From positions 7,464,501 to 7,528,500 of the forward strand of contig JASJZH010000005.1 of assembly GCA_037178975.1 (NCBI GenBank): 64,000 bases of DNA. Reading direction: 5' to 3'. The translations under genes and the position numbers were made by a program. Below, in pieces: positions 12,901 through 24,409 of the stretch. Positions within the stretch are counted from its first letter, which is position 1. Each line of letters starts with the position of its first letter. This DNA comes from Oscheius tipulae (Eukaryota > Nematoda > Chromadorea > Rhabditida > Rhabditidae). Below the pieces are notes generated by a model that did no database searches, was not told where the DNA came from, and worked only from the letters and a program-made list of their open reading frames with translations.

Positions 12901-13390
12901 ACAGTGCGTCATTGCGAACTTTTTTCTTCCAGCATAAACAAGCGCGAATCAACTAGATTTTGTATCTGATTAGTCAGAACAAAGAAGTATGGAGGAAACC
13001 AACTGGCAAAACAAGCAATGAGTCTTGCGTGTAATTGAGAAAATAGCTAACAATGAGTCGGAATCTGGTTACCGGGCTACATATGTTCATAGTATCTTGA
13101 TTTCTGAGAAGGGGGAGGGTTTGAATCCGAGTTTTGCCAAAAGTTAAAAAGATTTTCAGATGCAGATCAGACCCGGACCTCATGGATCCATACAGTTGGA
13201 CCTCTTGCCGACGCGGGCGAAGCTTCGCCGTTTTTCTTTTGGCCCAAGTATTATCAGCGACAGCGGAAGATGAACTTACTGCTCCTGGCCTTGCTGTGCC
13301 TCTTGTGATGAGAATGGAGCTCCCTTCGGCAAAGACACCGTCGAAAGGCCTGCGCGATTACGGCCGCGCAGCCGCCGGCACTGTCCGGCC
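9908..13390 (-). CDS. BIRC6: BIRC6/BRUCE-type ubiquitin-conjugating enzyme (UBC-17-like), C-terminal region
   Basis: E2/E3-type enzyme related to BRUCE/Apollon, which ubiquitinates apoptotic and autophagy factors. Firm minus-strand exons, 3' to 5': 9908-9979, 10021-10179, 10220-10387, 10426-10770, 11201-11312, 11352-11788, 11826-11921, 11964-12186, 12227-12334. Less certain ones are about 12460-12551, 12648-12831 and 13280-13390. The UBC fold is clear: [52 protein letters not shown] (catalytic Cys), then EGRPEEKW and [11 protein letters not shown]; the RPEEKW variant is BIRC6-specific. Flanking helices ([20 protein letters not shown]) also match BIRC6. No BIR repeat is seen. A plausible start is ATG at 12770-12772 in a GCCATGG context, or further upstream. 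Junction phases between 12334 and 12648 could not be reconciled. In C. elegans the homologue UBC-17 is, from memory, also short and BIR-less. Confidence 0.82.
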
Positions 13391-14740
13391 CTGAGACAGA
13401 AATCGTGGAAGACGCCTGAAAATGATTCTCGTGAGGACTCTATAAGCTAGGCGAGGAGAATGAAAGACTCAAATTATAAGTCTACAAATTCCTGTTATTA
13501 CGGCTGTTTTTCATCGTTCGCCGGCTTATTAGTCGGCAAGAAGCCAGCTGGCTCAGTCGAAAACATTTAACTGTTTACAGTTCGAGAGGACACTATGAAC
13601 ATTCAATGAAGCTGACGTCAGGGAAGAATCAAGTGATGGCAGATTGAGAGAATTAGGCTAATGCCACTCTCTCTCAGGGAGCCCCGTTATTTTGGGAAGA
13701 GATAATGCCGGACGACTGGGATTAGACGAGCAAAAAGGGCTGAATTTGGAGTAGTGGGGGAGATTAGACTATTGTCTGAAGAACAGTAGCATGGTTGGAT
13801 AGGTGAGTCTACTGTCGGGGGAGGAGACTAGTTGAGATAGTACGGGCGAGACATATCAAAACACGTTAAGGGAAAGTTATTAAAATCTTGTAATGCACAA
13901 GCAACAAAATCCAATAATTCCTCAGTTAACAATTACCCCACACACATACACACACAAACAAAGCTTAGCTTGTTTTCGCACATATGGAATGTCAGATAAA
14001 CAGTCAAGACGATCTATGAGAGCGGGAATAATTTGTTCAGACCAAAACAATTGAGGAGACAGGTGCGATTCCATTATTCCATCGTCAGAAAACATTTCAC
14101 GACGAGTAAGAGAACGAGGAAATGGGTACGGAAAGGCTATTTTCTATTGTCCGAACGAGGATGAGTCCCATAGAAAAGGGACTGAGAAAGAGGCTTTAAT
14201 TGATACTGGGCGGTGTCAGACGTCATCTTCTCTCGTACTACCACCAGGTTCTAGTAATAGCGGCAAACATGTTGCCCTGATTTGAGAGAGAGGACCAGAG
14301 CTGACGTGGGAAGCCGTTGTGAGTGAGAGAGAAGACTGCCTTCTTTTTTTTCTATAGATAGGGTATCAGTTTTCTGCTCCATTGATCATCTTTTTGGAGA
14401 TCATTTGCAGAGGGAGTCTTCAAGGAATTCAACCGAACGTTCTCTGTTGGTCAAGGAGCAGTAAGTACCGATCCCAAACCGCGTCACTCTCATAATACTA
14501 TCATGGTAGGTTATCGCGCAATCCGACCCACGGCTCCAATTTTCAATACCTCAGGTCCACTACACTTTCTGTTTTTTTTCTCAAAACGATGAAATGAGAC
14601 GCGACTTGGGCTTTCCAAATTTGCCGACAGGATTCTATTGCCCTGTTTGCACTGTTTCCTATTGTCCCGTTTTTATAGAGTCAAACCACCCTCCTTTTCG
14701 CAGTCGCTTTTTTAATTATTATTGACTCCTTTTTGCTAAA

Positions 14741-14781
14741 CAAGTTAGGCCGCCGCCCCTTCGGGGCGGTAGCCTAACTTG
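14741..14781. repeat. Near-perfect GC-rich hairpin
   Basis: CAAGTTAGGC at 14741-14750 pairs with the inverted GCCTAACTTG at 14772-14781. An inner stem CCGCCCC / GGGGCGG closes a TTC loop. The stem is about 17-18 bp with one or two bulged bases. It stands in otherwise A/T-rich DNA, so it is unlikely to be chance. Confidence 0.7.
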
Positions 14782-15130
14782 TTACGCATCTTGAGGCATA
14801 TCTACCTTGTCCTTTCCCCAGCAAAAACGATTGCTAATGACCATTTCTAATCAGTGAAACCCACTTCCCTTTCACTCTTTGAACTCATTTTTCCGATTTC
14901 TCGACCCAACTGCCTGTCCAAGTATTGCTATCGTCCCTGGGGAGCACAATGACAGTTATATCCTCTGATACCTTTGAATTTTGCCCGGTTTCTATTCCCT
15001 TCTGTCAGCCTGTACTGGTCCTTCTCTCTCACTTCGCCCTGTTCGCATTTTCCGCGCCAGTCGAGCTACCATGACAGAAGCAACGTCCTCCCAACGAAGC
15101 TATCTCCCAAACTGACGCTTGACTTGCAAA

Positions 15131-15166
15131 CAATTAGTGTGCGCACAAAATAGTGCACACTAATTG
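15131..15166. repeat. Inverted repeat with short loop
   Basis: CAATTAGTGTGC at 15131-15142 is repeated inverted as GCACACTAATTG at 15155-15166, with a 12-nt centre rich in A that contains further partial pairing. It lies 350 bp from the GC-rich hairpin and has similar size, but its sequence is unrelated. Confidence 0.65.
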
Positions 15167-15240
15167 GCACTATTGGCTTCAGACAGACATACACACACAC
15201 AGACAGAGACGCGAGGACAATTTAAAATAGATATTCAGAG

Positions 15241-15470
15241 AATATTTCTTTACCAACGTCCGTTAGTAACAAAAAATGGTTTAGGACAATTATTCATGTT
15301 ATAGTAACTTTGCGCGCAACGAATGGAGTGAATTCTGAATCTGTAGCGAAAGTTCAATCCGATAGGTATTTCAAATGCCAGCCGGGTTACGGCCATCGGA
15401 AGAACTTAGCCACTTTTTAACAAAAGTTATATTTTTATAGGCAAAAACCGTGGAAAAAAGTAGGAGAGTG
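15241..15470 (+). repeat. Dispersed repeat family, copy 1
   Basis: This stretch shares several blocks, in the same order, with 20057-20500: CCGTTAGTAACAAAAAATGG, a block around TCCGATAGGT, TTTCAAATGCCAGCCGGGTT, CGGCCATCGG-type sequence, and a final GTGGAAAAAAGT-type block. The shared order with diverged spacers shows two decayed copies of one interspersed element. No coding sequence is visible in it. Confidence 0.65.
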
Positions 15471-16374
15471 ATTGGATGTTTATTCGCCAGAGAAATAGAG
15501 GACATGAAGGAAGCTGAGGAATCACGATTTTCAGTTTTAGTGCGCGCGCACCAAGCCAACGCAGAACCAAACCACCGCATTGCGCTACGCGCAAATCTGG
15601 GAATGCAGCTTTGCTAATACTGTCACAGAATGACATTCGGAGCTGCAGGTATTCGAAACATCTCAAGGTACAACACTCACAACAATAGTTCAGTGAATGA
15701 GTACTGGACTGACTGACTCTACCCGTAATTGACTATATCATGAGAGCCGAGATGATTAACAGTTAGAGTGCATGTGCCCCGCGCCGCATAAAAAGAACTT
15801 CATTTTGTTGTGATTAAGACGAGAGAGAAAAAAAAGGCCTGCATCACAAGAGATGAGGAGAGAGAGGGAGGGGAATGTTTGGCCAATTTCCCCAAGCCAG
15901 CTGTGTGCTGGTGGGAGCCAATTTCCGTGACACAAAGGAGAGCCCCAAGAAAGCCAAGGCCCACTGCCTCGGCTTGTTAATCGGAGCGTGTACGAGAGAT
16001 TATTTACTTCTTCTGTCTGTTGCCTTTTCGAGGAAATGGGAGACAGATCAGTGAGCAGAAAGTTTGCAAACGACTTCTAATCATCATAACTACAGAGTGC
16101 AGAGACTAATTAGGGACGGAAATCTGTCTGCAACCAAGTTCGTCTGTCTTACTGTAGAAACCCTGACCTATAGATGATTTCACCCCATCCAGGGAAATGT
16201 CACGTTTAAGGTTGAGATGATTGTCTCAGGAAAAGAGCAAAGGTGTGGGTAGATAATAAGGCTACACTAGTACATGGTTATGCTGACTAGACTAACTGTG
16301 ATCTTTGCTAGCCCAGTGGTCACTCTCAAAGCTCGACTATCCGCTCCAAAGGTGCCCGCTGCCTTTCCCGCATA

Positions 16375-16450
16375 GCGCAGTCGGTAAGAGTTTCGTCAGA
16401 GCCCAGCGACGCGGACTCGATGCTCCTGAGGTTTGCATGTCATCAAGCGC
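16375..16450 (+). repeat. tRNA-derived SINE-like fragment
   Basis: TAGCGCAGTCGG fits the RNA polymerase III A-box consensus at every position. A weak B-box-like GGACTCGATGCTC follows about 40 nt downstream. The segment does not fold into a full cloverleaf with matching acceptor arms by eye, so it is read as a tRNA-derived repeat, not a functional tRNA. Confidence 0.4.
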
Positions 16451-19400
16451 TCGGAAATGGGTTCAGGGACTTGGTATCGTTTAAATTTGGAAAAGAGATA
16501 CCAGTTTGAGCGCCAGGTTCAAACAAGGTATCCGGCAAGAATGAGAACTCTGTCCATTGTACCCTCCTAATTGTATAACCATCGTCCTAAGTCAGTTAGT
16601 CTGACAGATTGTATCTGTTTACTAGCCAAAGAAATAGAGAACATGTGACATAACCTTATCCCTGTTTTCTACCTCCTTCAATTGGTACTGATTGAGAGGA
16701 AGGCAGCCTAATTGCTCAATTAGAAAGAGCCACTCGAGTGGGAAGACATGACGATAAGTCACCCTTATTCCAAAAGGAACTTATAATTTTCGGAACAAAG
16801 TACCTACTGCGGGCGATAGATCAGACAACTATGATCTGGGTGTAAACCAGATGAGGCGGATTCGACGAGGGGGATCCTTGGTATACTGGAAGACAAAATG
16901 TTACGGGAGAGAGTAGTTGGTCGTAGATCCATTGAGCTGCGCCGAAGAAATGCCTGGTCATTGAGCGAGGCCGAACGAACTTCCTCCTCGTGTCTCTTTA
17001 TCAAACTCAATTTGGCCACGTTTTCAATTTCGGAAAGTAATCAAAGAAGTTTTCAGGACAATGTTCAGAGAACAGACAGTCTGTCAGAGCTGATCAAAAC
17101 AGACAAAATGACTGCCTTATCACCCCACAATTTTCAGCCAGCTGACAGGCAGAAAACCGCGGTTGTGACGAAGAGGAGGAAGAACTGGGGCAGGGTCCAG
17201 ACTTCATCTCTCTTCGAGAAAAGTAATCTTTGACAAGTGTTCAATTAACTCAGATTCAAGTGTTCCCTGATGAGTCATTCTACTTTCTAGACCAATCACT
17301 ACCTTCCAGACAAGTCCGAGGAATGTGCGAAAGGAAGTCTTGTCGCATCGGGAAACAATGGCTTTTCTTCGCCGAATACTTTAGTCCGCAGATTGCTTCT
17401 GAAGGAGAAAGGGTGGAAAAAGTGATTGGTGGAATTCCACATCTCGCTAGGTCAAGGGTACAAGTCGGATGGGTGGTCGAGTGAAATAGAGTCCATGTCC
17501 CAAAGGATCAGAGTGTTTGGTGAACTTTGTATTCTGCCGCAAAGTAGAACTGTCCTTCCAAAAGTTAGCTGCGGGACCCATTGGATACTCAGTCAACTCC
17601 TAGTATCACTTTCGTTATTTTGTAGCAGAATTCAAAACCATATCTCATTTGTTTTCATGTGTGGCGGGAAACATTGAATACTCGGCCAAGTTTTGGTGAA
17701 AGTACTGCCTCACTTTGAATTGTACGATGGTCCCGTCATGAAAATAAATGGGTTAAGGTGGTTTTTTCTTCTGATTGTGAAGACCATATCACTGCTCCGA
17801 GATTGTAGGGATCCCGAAAGGAAGTTTTTAAAGGACTGTTAATTCAAGCTTCTTCCCGAACGTCCCTCTACTACCTTGGACCTTCATGTTGTCGATCCCG
17901 CATCCCCGTCTCGTATTTCAATGTTCCTACCAAAAACAAAATCCTGTTCTCTCATCTAATGCACACCCACCGCTCTTCTAAACGACTCGGATTATTCTTC
18001 ATTGGGGGTGTGGGATTACCGCGAAATGACAAGGGAGGAGAAGCTATTAGTGGAGGGGAAAAGAGACAGATACAACTGCGTACAGGTGTGAGGAAAATGA
18101 GTAAACATGTTCTCCAGGGGTAGTGAACACAACCGGATACGGGAGGAAAACAAGCCTTCTGAGGTGAAGCAAACAGCTTGAAATAGCCGTCCACTCGAAT
18201 AACAGCATAATGCCTGTCTCGAGTACATTCGTTACGTAAACTATTCGGAAAATAGGAGGATGTTCCCAGAGAGGAAAGGAAGCCAACAACTTGTTGGGCT
18301 GCAAAAAAGATGAGGAAGTTCGGGAGCGGGCCCTTTCCACTAGTATAAGCGGTCTTTTTAAAACTTTGTTGCATCTGCAGGAATACAACGCTCTGACGCT
18401 CAATACTTAGCTCAAGCTTGTTTCGTCGTGACGGGGGCTCACTCCTAAGAAGAGTATAAGGATGTAGTAGTATCAATTGGCATATAGTAGTACCAACCGC
18501 AAGCTCGAATAAATTGGCTTGATGATTACTCGGCGATTGTTTGTCAGAGAGGGAAAGAAAGAGAGACTAACCTTATGAATGAGCACGGTTCTTGGACTCT
18601 GCGAATCGACAACCAGAGAGTCGAAAGTCGTCGGGACGCGTGGCGCGTCTACAGCTGGCTGGACGTGAGCACCCGTAGTGGCTCTGAAAATGGAAATAAC
18701 GAACTGGGAAAGTGAAAACGAGAGAGACGTCATTGACGTGGGGTGAACTACAATGTAGCGTCATTTGCGGAGAGGATCGAGGCTTTTTGTTCATTTATTG
18801 GAACAGGTATTGTGAGAGGAGAAAGTAATATGTAGCAACTTATTCTCTGAGCGGGGGGAAGACCATGTTAGTGACGTGAATTAATTGATGCTGGAGCGAT
18901 GGAGAGAGCAGTTCTCCCTCTTTTTGAATGTGGCCTATACACGGAAGTATGGAAGCTTTTAATTGATGGTGGAACCTGGAGAAGACTTCTTGCTACTTCC
19001 GAGAAAACATTTCAATGAAGTTTTGAAACTTTTGTAGGAGAGTGGCCCAGTTGAAACAAAGAATAGATTGCCAAGCTACTTTCTTCAGAGCGCGTTTCAG
19101 AAACTTCGTTACAGGACCAATCAACAATAACATATCATGATATTATATCACACAGGTTATATCGTCCCGCTTTGCGATTCGGTCAAGAACCCTGTTGAAG
19201 CAGCAGTTTAATCGGTCCAGTTTGTGCACCGCGATTTGGTACTGAGCCAGACAATTGAAAATTGAATTGGCGTGAGGAAATCTGTGCAAAGTAACATGTG
19301 ATATCTGGCTCTTGCAACGAAGTATAAAGAAACCGTGTACTCAGCTGGTTGACTGGACAGACTACAGAATAAATCAAACTGAAGAGATAGTTTTCTGACA

Positions 19401-20056
19401 GAGAATACCAAAATACCTACGATTCAAGCTGGAAGAAGTCAAATGGTGCAAAGTATCAGGGTTGAAACTTTGAACAGTTCAAATAAAGCACCACAGAGTC
19501 AGGGGTTAGTTCGAAAAACGAAAAGACTGAGAGTTTCAGAGCGCCGGGCAAATTCCCAATTTATGTAAGTGACATTATCCAGTCTTATCCTCAGAGCGCT
19601 CAAAACTGACAGATGAAGAAGAATCAATGTCCTCGGATCTCATTCTCTATGCGTGGCGTGTATTTTTCGACTATTCGTGAGAAAGGATGATTATCGATGG
19701 GAGAGTAAGAGAGAGACACCGAGACTCGTGTATTTGTCAGCCATTGGGCCCCCGGAAATGTGAGTGCCAGTGACGTCCCCCCCTCTCTCGAATCATTTAC
19801 ACTTCAAAAATCTCATGAACATTTGATTCAATCCAAGGGGGCTAGGTGTAGGCACATAATTGAATAATTATTAAAAAGAAGCGACGGCGAAAAGAAGGTG
19901 GTCAGCATTGTGCAAAAACAGCGCAATAGAATTCTGCAGGTAAACTGGGAAAGCCTAAACCGCTTCATCATTGCGCGAAAGAGTAGTGTGTGTTACGTTT
20001 TTTTTAAAACTGCAGCAGTAAGTCGAATTATCCCCTTTTTACTAAATATCCAGGGA

Positions 20057-20500
20057 ATATTTCCTTACCAAAGTCCGTTAGTAACAAAAAATGGTTTAGA
20101 ACAATTAGTCTTACTGTAGGAGTACTTCTACGTATCACATTTTCGAGCAAGCGCAAAATTTTTCCATTAGCAACTAATTTTGTGAGTTTCGGGACGCTGC
20201 TAATCTTGTTTTTAACGCTTTAAACATGCGATCATATCATATATATGATCCATCAGTAGCAAAAAATGAGCCCTCAACAAAATTTGAAAAGTTATTGGAA
20301 ATTTCGGAAAATCGGCAAAACGCAAATTCAGGATTATTCAATCGTTCTGATAGTTTGCGCCGCGGGAATGGGGGTAATTTCTGAACCTATAGCAAAAGTT
20401 TGGGGCCAATCCGATAGGTTGATTTCAAATGCCAGCCGGGTTCCGGCCATGGGGATAAATAAAAAAATATTTCTAGGCTATTCTCCATGGAAAAAAGTTT
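20057..20500 (+). repeat. Dispersed repeat family, copy 2
   Basis: Second copy of the family described at 15241-15470. The CCGTTAGTAACAAAAAATGG block lies at its left end. After a copy-specific insertion of about 200 bp come the TCCGATAGGT and TTTCAAATGCCAGCCGGGTT blocks, then a GGAAAAAAGT end. Neither copy has clear terminal inverted repeats. Confidence 0.65.
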
Positions 20501-21223
20501 GAGGAGAGGAAAAAAGGACACGTTCGCATCTAAATTGATGGGAGAACGGCGGAGCAGAAGGTTGTTTTCGCTGCCTGTTCGAGGGCGCGACTGGCCTCCC
20601 CTCGTGTGAAATATGCATGCACCTCCACATTATAGGGGACGGCTGTGTGTGTAAGCAACAGGGAAATGAGATTCGAAGGAGAGAGAGTCACATCCCGGTT
20701 GCACCTGCTCTGTAGAGAACGAGAACAAAGCTAATGACTAATCTTCATTCCACGATGTCTGTTTGTCTTGGACCTCCAACCAAAATTTTACTTTGTCAAA
20801 GTCAATTTTTGATGTCTACATCATTACGGTAACTGAATACTATCAGCAGAAGAAGCCGGACAGACATAGGTTTACAGAAGCTGACTCTAAGGTCAGACCC
20901 ATGAATAGGTAGCCGGGATAGGTCGGAAGTGATTGGTACAACGATGACTAGAAGTATTAGAAAGAGAGTTGACACAAGCAGTTTGACATTCGTAGATAGA
21001 GTGATGGTTTGACCAAGAAGAGAGATCGAAAGGGAGATGATTACTGGTTACCAGTGACAAAGTTGGAGCGTCCTGATAGCGAGTGATCTAATTAAAAACA
21101 CTCTTCCTATGACGTGAATTCTTCAAACATAATTTGAATGTTGAAGCGTAAAAACAAAACAAAAAGCTTGCTATCAAAACCAAGTTATATCGAGGGTGTC
21201 CTCATAGGATCGTAAACTACTCG

Positions 21224-22254
21224 GGATGACTCGTTTCGATGTCATTGGTAGCCACACGGTCGACTTAGAGTTTGGCGTCTACAGCTACCAGATGTTCACT
21301 GGGGTTGTTATCAGGTGGAAGAGGCTGTTCTTGTCAAGAACGCCTTAGACGGTCTTCCGATTGTTTGTTGCTTCAACTCGAAGGAGCCCAATAGATTCAT
21401 CTCCAACAAGCCCTCGGACAACGATGTTATTTTTAAGTCATTACAGTAGGTTTGAAAGAGCGACTTCAATTCAGCCCATTATAATACCAAGGTGCAGGTC
21501 AGAGAGGAGGAAGAGGGAATAGACGGATTTGACCTGTGCTACGGTCTGAATTACATTAGCAAGAAGGTTGCTTGCAATTTTGTCACTGAGGACTCTACTC
21601 TGCGGCAGTGGATGAACGACGGAGACGTCTATATGAATCAGAAGGTCATCAGTCTTAGGATCATTCAAGTCGAAATCGATAAACTTATCAAGATGTTGAA
21701 GAAGGAAGACAAGGACAAGCCGATCGAGGAGGGCAAGAAAATCTAGAAGAGACAGAAGAAGGTGATTGCCGACTTTAAGGAGATCATCGAATAGTACAAA
21801 ACTAGGCCGTTGAAGTGAAGCAGCTCAAGGAGTCTGAGAAGACCCTACTCGATGAACTGTCCGCCCTACAGGAATCTTCCGAAGAATACGAAGAAGCACT
21901 TCAATCTGCACCAGAAGTGCTCCAGGCTACAAAAAACTGACCACTCAGAAGAAGTCAGTCCGCAAGCAGCAGAAGATCGATGAGGCCAACAAGCAGCTCA
22001 TTCTGGAGCTCCAGAAGGCTGGAGAGATCTACGACGCCAAGTCACATAATGAGAAGGACAAGCTGATCACCGCCCTAAAAAGCATGGTTGAACTGAACAC
22101 AGATCTGGAGGATCACCTAGACGACAGCTTCGAGGGTGTGAGCAAGCTGATGGAGACGGTCAAGAAGAAGAAATGGAACAAACACGAGGGGCAGAGACTT
22201 ATCGAGGAGATGACCGAGAACAGAGACAGTATAATGGAGAGCAGTGCCTAGAGA
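21224..22254 (+). pseudogene. Decayed coiled-coil protein gene
   Basis: A run of plus-strand frames with strong codon character is broken by stops and frameshifts. It opens at an ATG (MTRFDVIGSHTVDLEFGVYS) and continues through frames reading ALDGLPIVCCFNSKEPNRFI, EEGIDGFDLCYGLNYISKK and EIDKLIKMLKKEDKDK. After a stop it resumes as KQLKESEKTLLDELSALQES and, one frame over, EANKQLILELQKAGEIYD to LMETVKKKKWNKHEGQ. The later parts are lysine/glutamate-rich heptad-like coiled coil. At least four interruptions lack intron signals, so this looks like a dead copy, perhaps retro- or transposon-derived. Family not recognised. Confidence 0.5.
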
Positions 22255-22683
22255 CTAGGGTAGAGAAGTGTAGACAACATGAAATGTCCTTCAGCTTACT
22301 ATTTAAGTTTTAGGCTTGAAAAGATTCAATGCATCAGTCTCTGAACAAACACCAAGCAGAGATAAGGCTTCAATTTCACGAAGGATTAGAGCTCATTGAA
22401 CTTTTTTTCCAGGGAAGAGAGTGTAAATGAGAATCTTCGAGGGAAGAGAGTCTTTCCGGTCGAAGGCGCACTGCCAAAAGTCGTTCAGATGTTAACGGGA
22501 TCAGCGGCAGATTATAGAAGTTCAACGATTACTCCTCCCGTGAGTAGGAATTGGTGTCCCTATACTATTCGGAGCTTAGACTGGGGAACTATGGGACAAC
22601 TGGTAAAATTATAAAGATCATTAGCAAAAGATCGTGGAAACCTGAATGTTACAGACTGCTTTAAGGAAACAAAATAAGGGGTG

Positions 22684-22755
22684 CCGTGTTTGGGCGTCGA
22701 ACCCGGATCCTATTTCTCGCAGTTGGCGCTTTAACCGACTGGAATGGTGAACGGC
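22684..22755 (-). repeat. tRNA-derived SINE-like fragment
   Basis: On the minus strand CAGTCGGTTAAAGCG resembles an A-box and D-arm, and GGGTTCGACGCCC about 30 nt later matches the B-box/T-arm core. No clean acceptor stem is visible. It is one of several similar fragments in the window. Confidence 0.4.
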
Positions 22756-24373
22756 CAATTCCACTGGTTTCTGAAAGTTAGATGAGCAAACACACGGAGA
22801 TAGAATAGAAAAGTCCTTGTCTGTCTTCGGCAAGAAAGCCCGACGTACTTGCTCAACTGTCAGACATGAGACAAAAGCTCTGCATACATCTGTTTTTGTT
22901 TCCATTCAGCACGTCTAGACCTCTATTTAAAAGCGTGAAAGGTCACCCATGAGTGCCCTTGAAGAGACCTCCTTCTCTTTTTTAATGGAGCCTCTTCTGG
23001 GAACGCTTATGCCATGAACCCTCCTCACCTAATTGCCAATTCCATCAGCTGTCAGTCTCAAAGAACATTTCGTCACGAAAATTGGTCCGACCATAAATAA
23101 AAATTCGGAGAGAGGAAGCCTACGCAATGCGAGGAGAAGGAGTTCTCATTGGGATATGTCATGTGAATGGAGGGTGAGAGCACTGGGCGGCAAAACAGCC
23201 AGGGGGAGACCGATGAATGAATAAGCAGGAGAAAACGTTCGGCAAGTGTCGAGAGTGGGCAAAGCTGATTATCATTGAGTCTTTGCTGCAGAGGATACAG
23301 GAAGTTTTGGAGGGCGCTGAATTATTGGAACAGCTAGAAATCATAGTCTGCGGACTGAATCCGTACAATTTGTAGCCCTTCTAAATATTGTTGTGAATTC
23401 CACAAAAACAAAAAGAACGTGCCAATATTGTATAATCAGTTAACAAATTGAATTTCGAACTGGCGCGAAGACAAACTCAAAGTAGACAAGGTATAGTTCG
23501 ATCACGATCCAAACTAAAGGACGGTTCCGCTGGCTTGTGAGTAGACTATGAGGTGTATTTGGATGCTCTTTGTCTGAAAGCCCTCGGAAGATGAGGTTTA
23601 CTATTCAGCGTACATCTGCCGTTCGAATGGACGTAAATTACTCTTCTCGAATGACAAAAACAAAAGAAATTGGAATCTCTTCCGCCCTCGGAAAAACAAC
23701 CATTAGAGTCTCTTGGTCCCAGGATTTATCCCTTTTCAAAACTAACACGAGTGGTTTAGACGAGAGCGGAGGAAAAGCCAGAGCCTAAACTAAAAACACT
23801 CAATTAAGGGGCAGAAGGCGAACGAAAACGCCCTTTCCCCGCGTATGTGGATAATAATGAGGGAGAGACTGTGACATTTCAATTTTAGATTAGGTGAGAG
23901 ACAGAGACAGAAGAGCCAAGTCTCATAATAAGGGAGAGAGGCAGAAAGACTCTTTTGAAATGAATGGCTTTTCAAGGGAGCTGTCTTGTTAGGATGCAGG
24001 CAATCTTTGAGACCTAGGAAAAAGAAAGCAAAATTTAGGATCCCAGTTGCCAAGACAAGAGAGAACAGATCCAATGACCGGACCCAATTCAACTGAATCT
24101 GCAATAATCTGTGGGTGTGACAGCGTCAGTAGCAGATTGAATACTTATCGAGGGTAATCCGAGGGGATAGAGTTGACATTAGCGAAAGTATTTTTCGGAG
24201 TTAACTATGATCATTTGGAAAAAGGGAGACACACTTCTTACGAAAAGACGAGCAGCCTGAGCAATAATTGACAATTAGAGGAGGCGGTTGAGTGCCTGGG
24301 GCAGGATCTCCGACTAATTGTCCGAAGGCGAGCACCCCGAGGGCGCTTCGAGAGGAGGCTACTGGGGTGACCA

Positions 24374-24375
<2 letters not shown>

Positions 24376-24408
<33 letters not shown>
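24376..24408 (+). repeat. (CT)n microsatellite
   Basis: Uninterrupted CT dinucleotides, about 16 units, directly visible. They lie in intergenic DNA with no gene nearby. Confidence 0.95.

Positions 24409-24409
<1 letters not shown>

Larger units (their letters stand above)
13391..21220. other. Long gene-poor tract with repeats and hairpins
   Basis: Nearly 8 kb without a supportable coding exon on either strand; the scattered open frames are short and lack motifs. It contains two strong hairpins (14741-14781, 15131-15166), a dispersed repeat shared between 15241-15470 and 20057-20500, a tRNA-derived SINE-like fragment near 16375-16450, and small CA-rich runs (about 13933-13960 and 15185-15203). 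The left end presumably includes the promoter of the UBC gene. Confidence 0.5.

Noticed and set aside
13134-13394. 86-codon plus-strand frame
   Set aside because: The opposite strand carries an exon with acceptor and donor that joins in phase to the UBC gene; the plus frame has no support.
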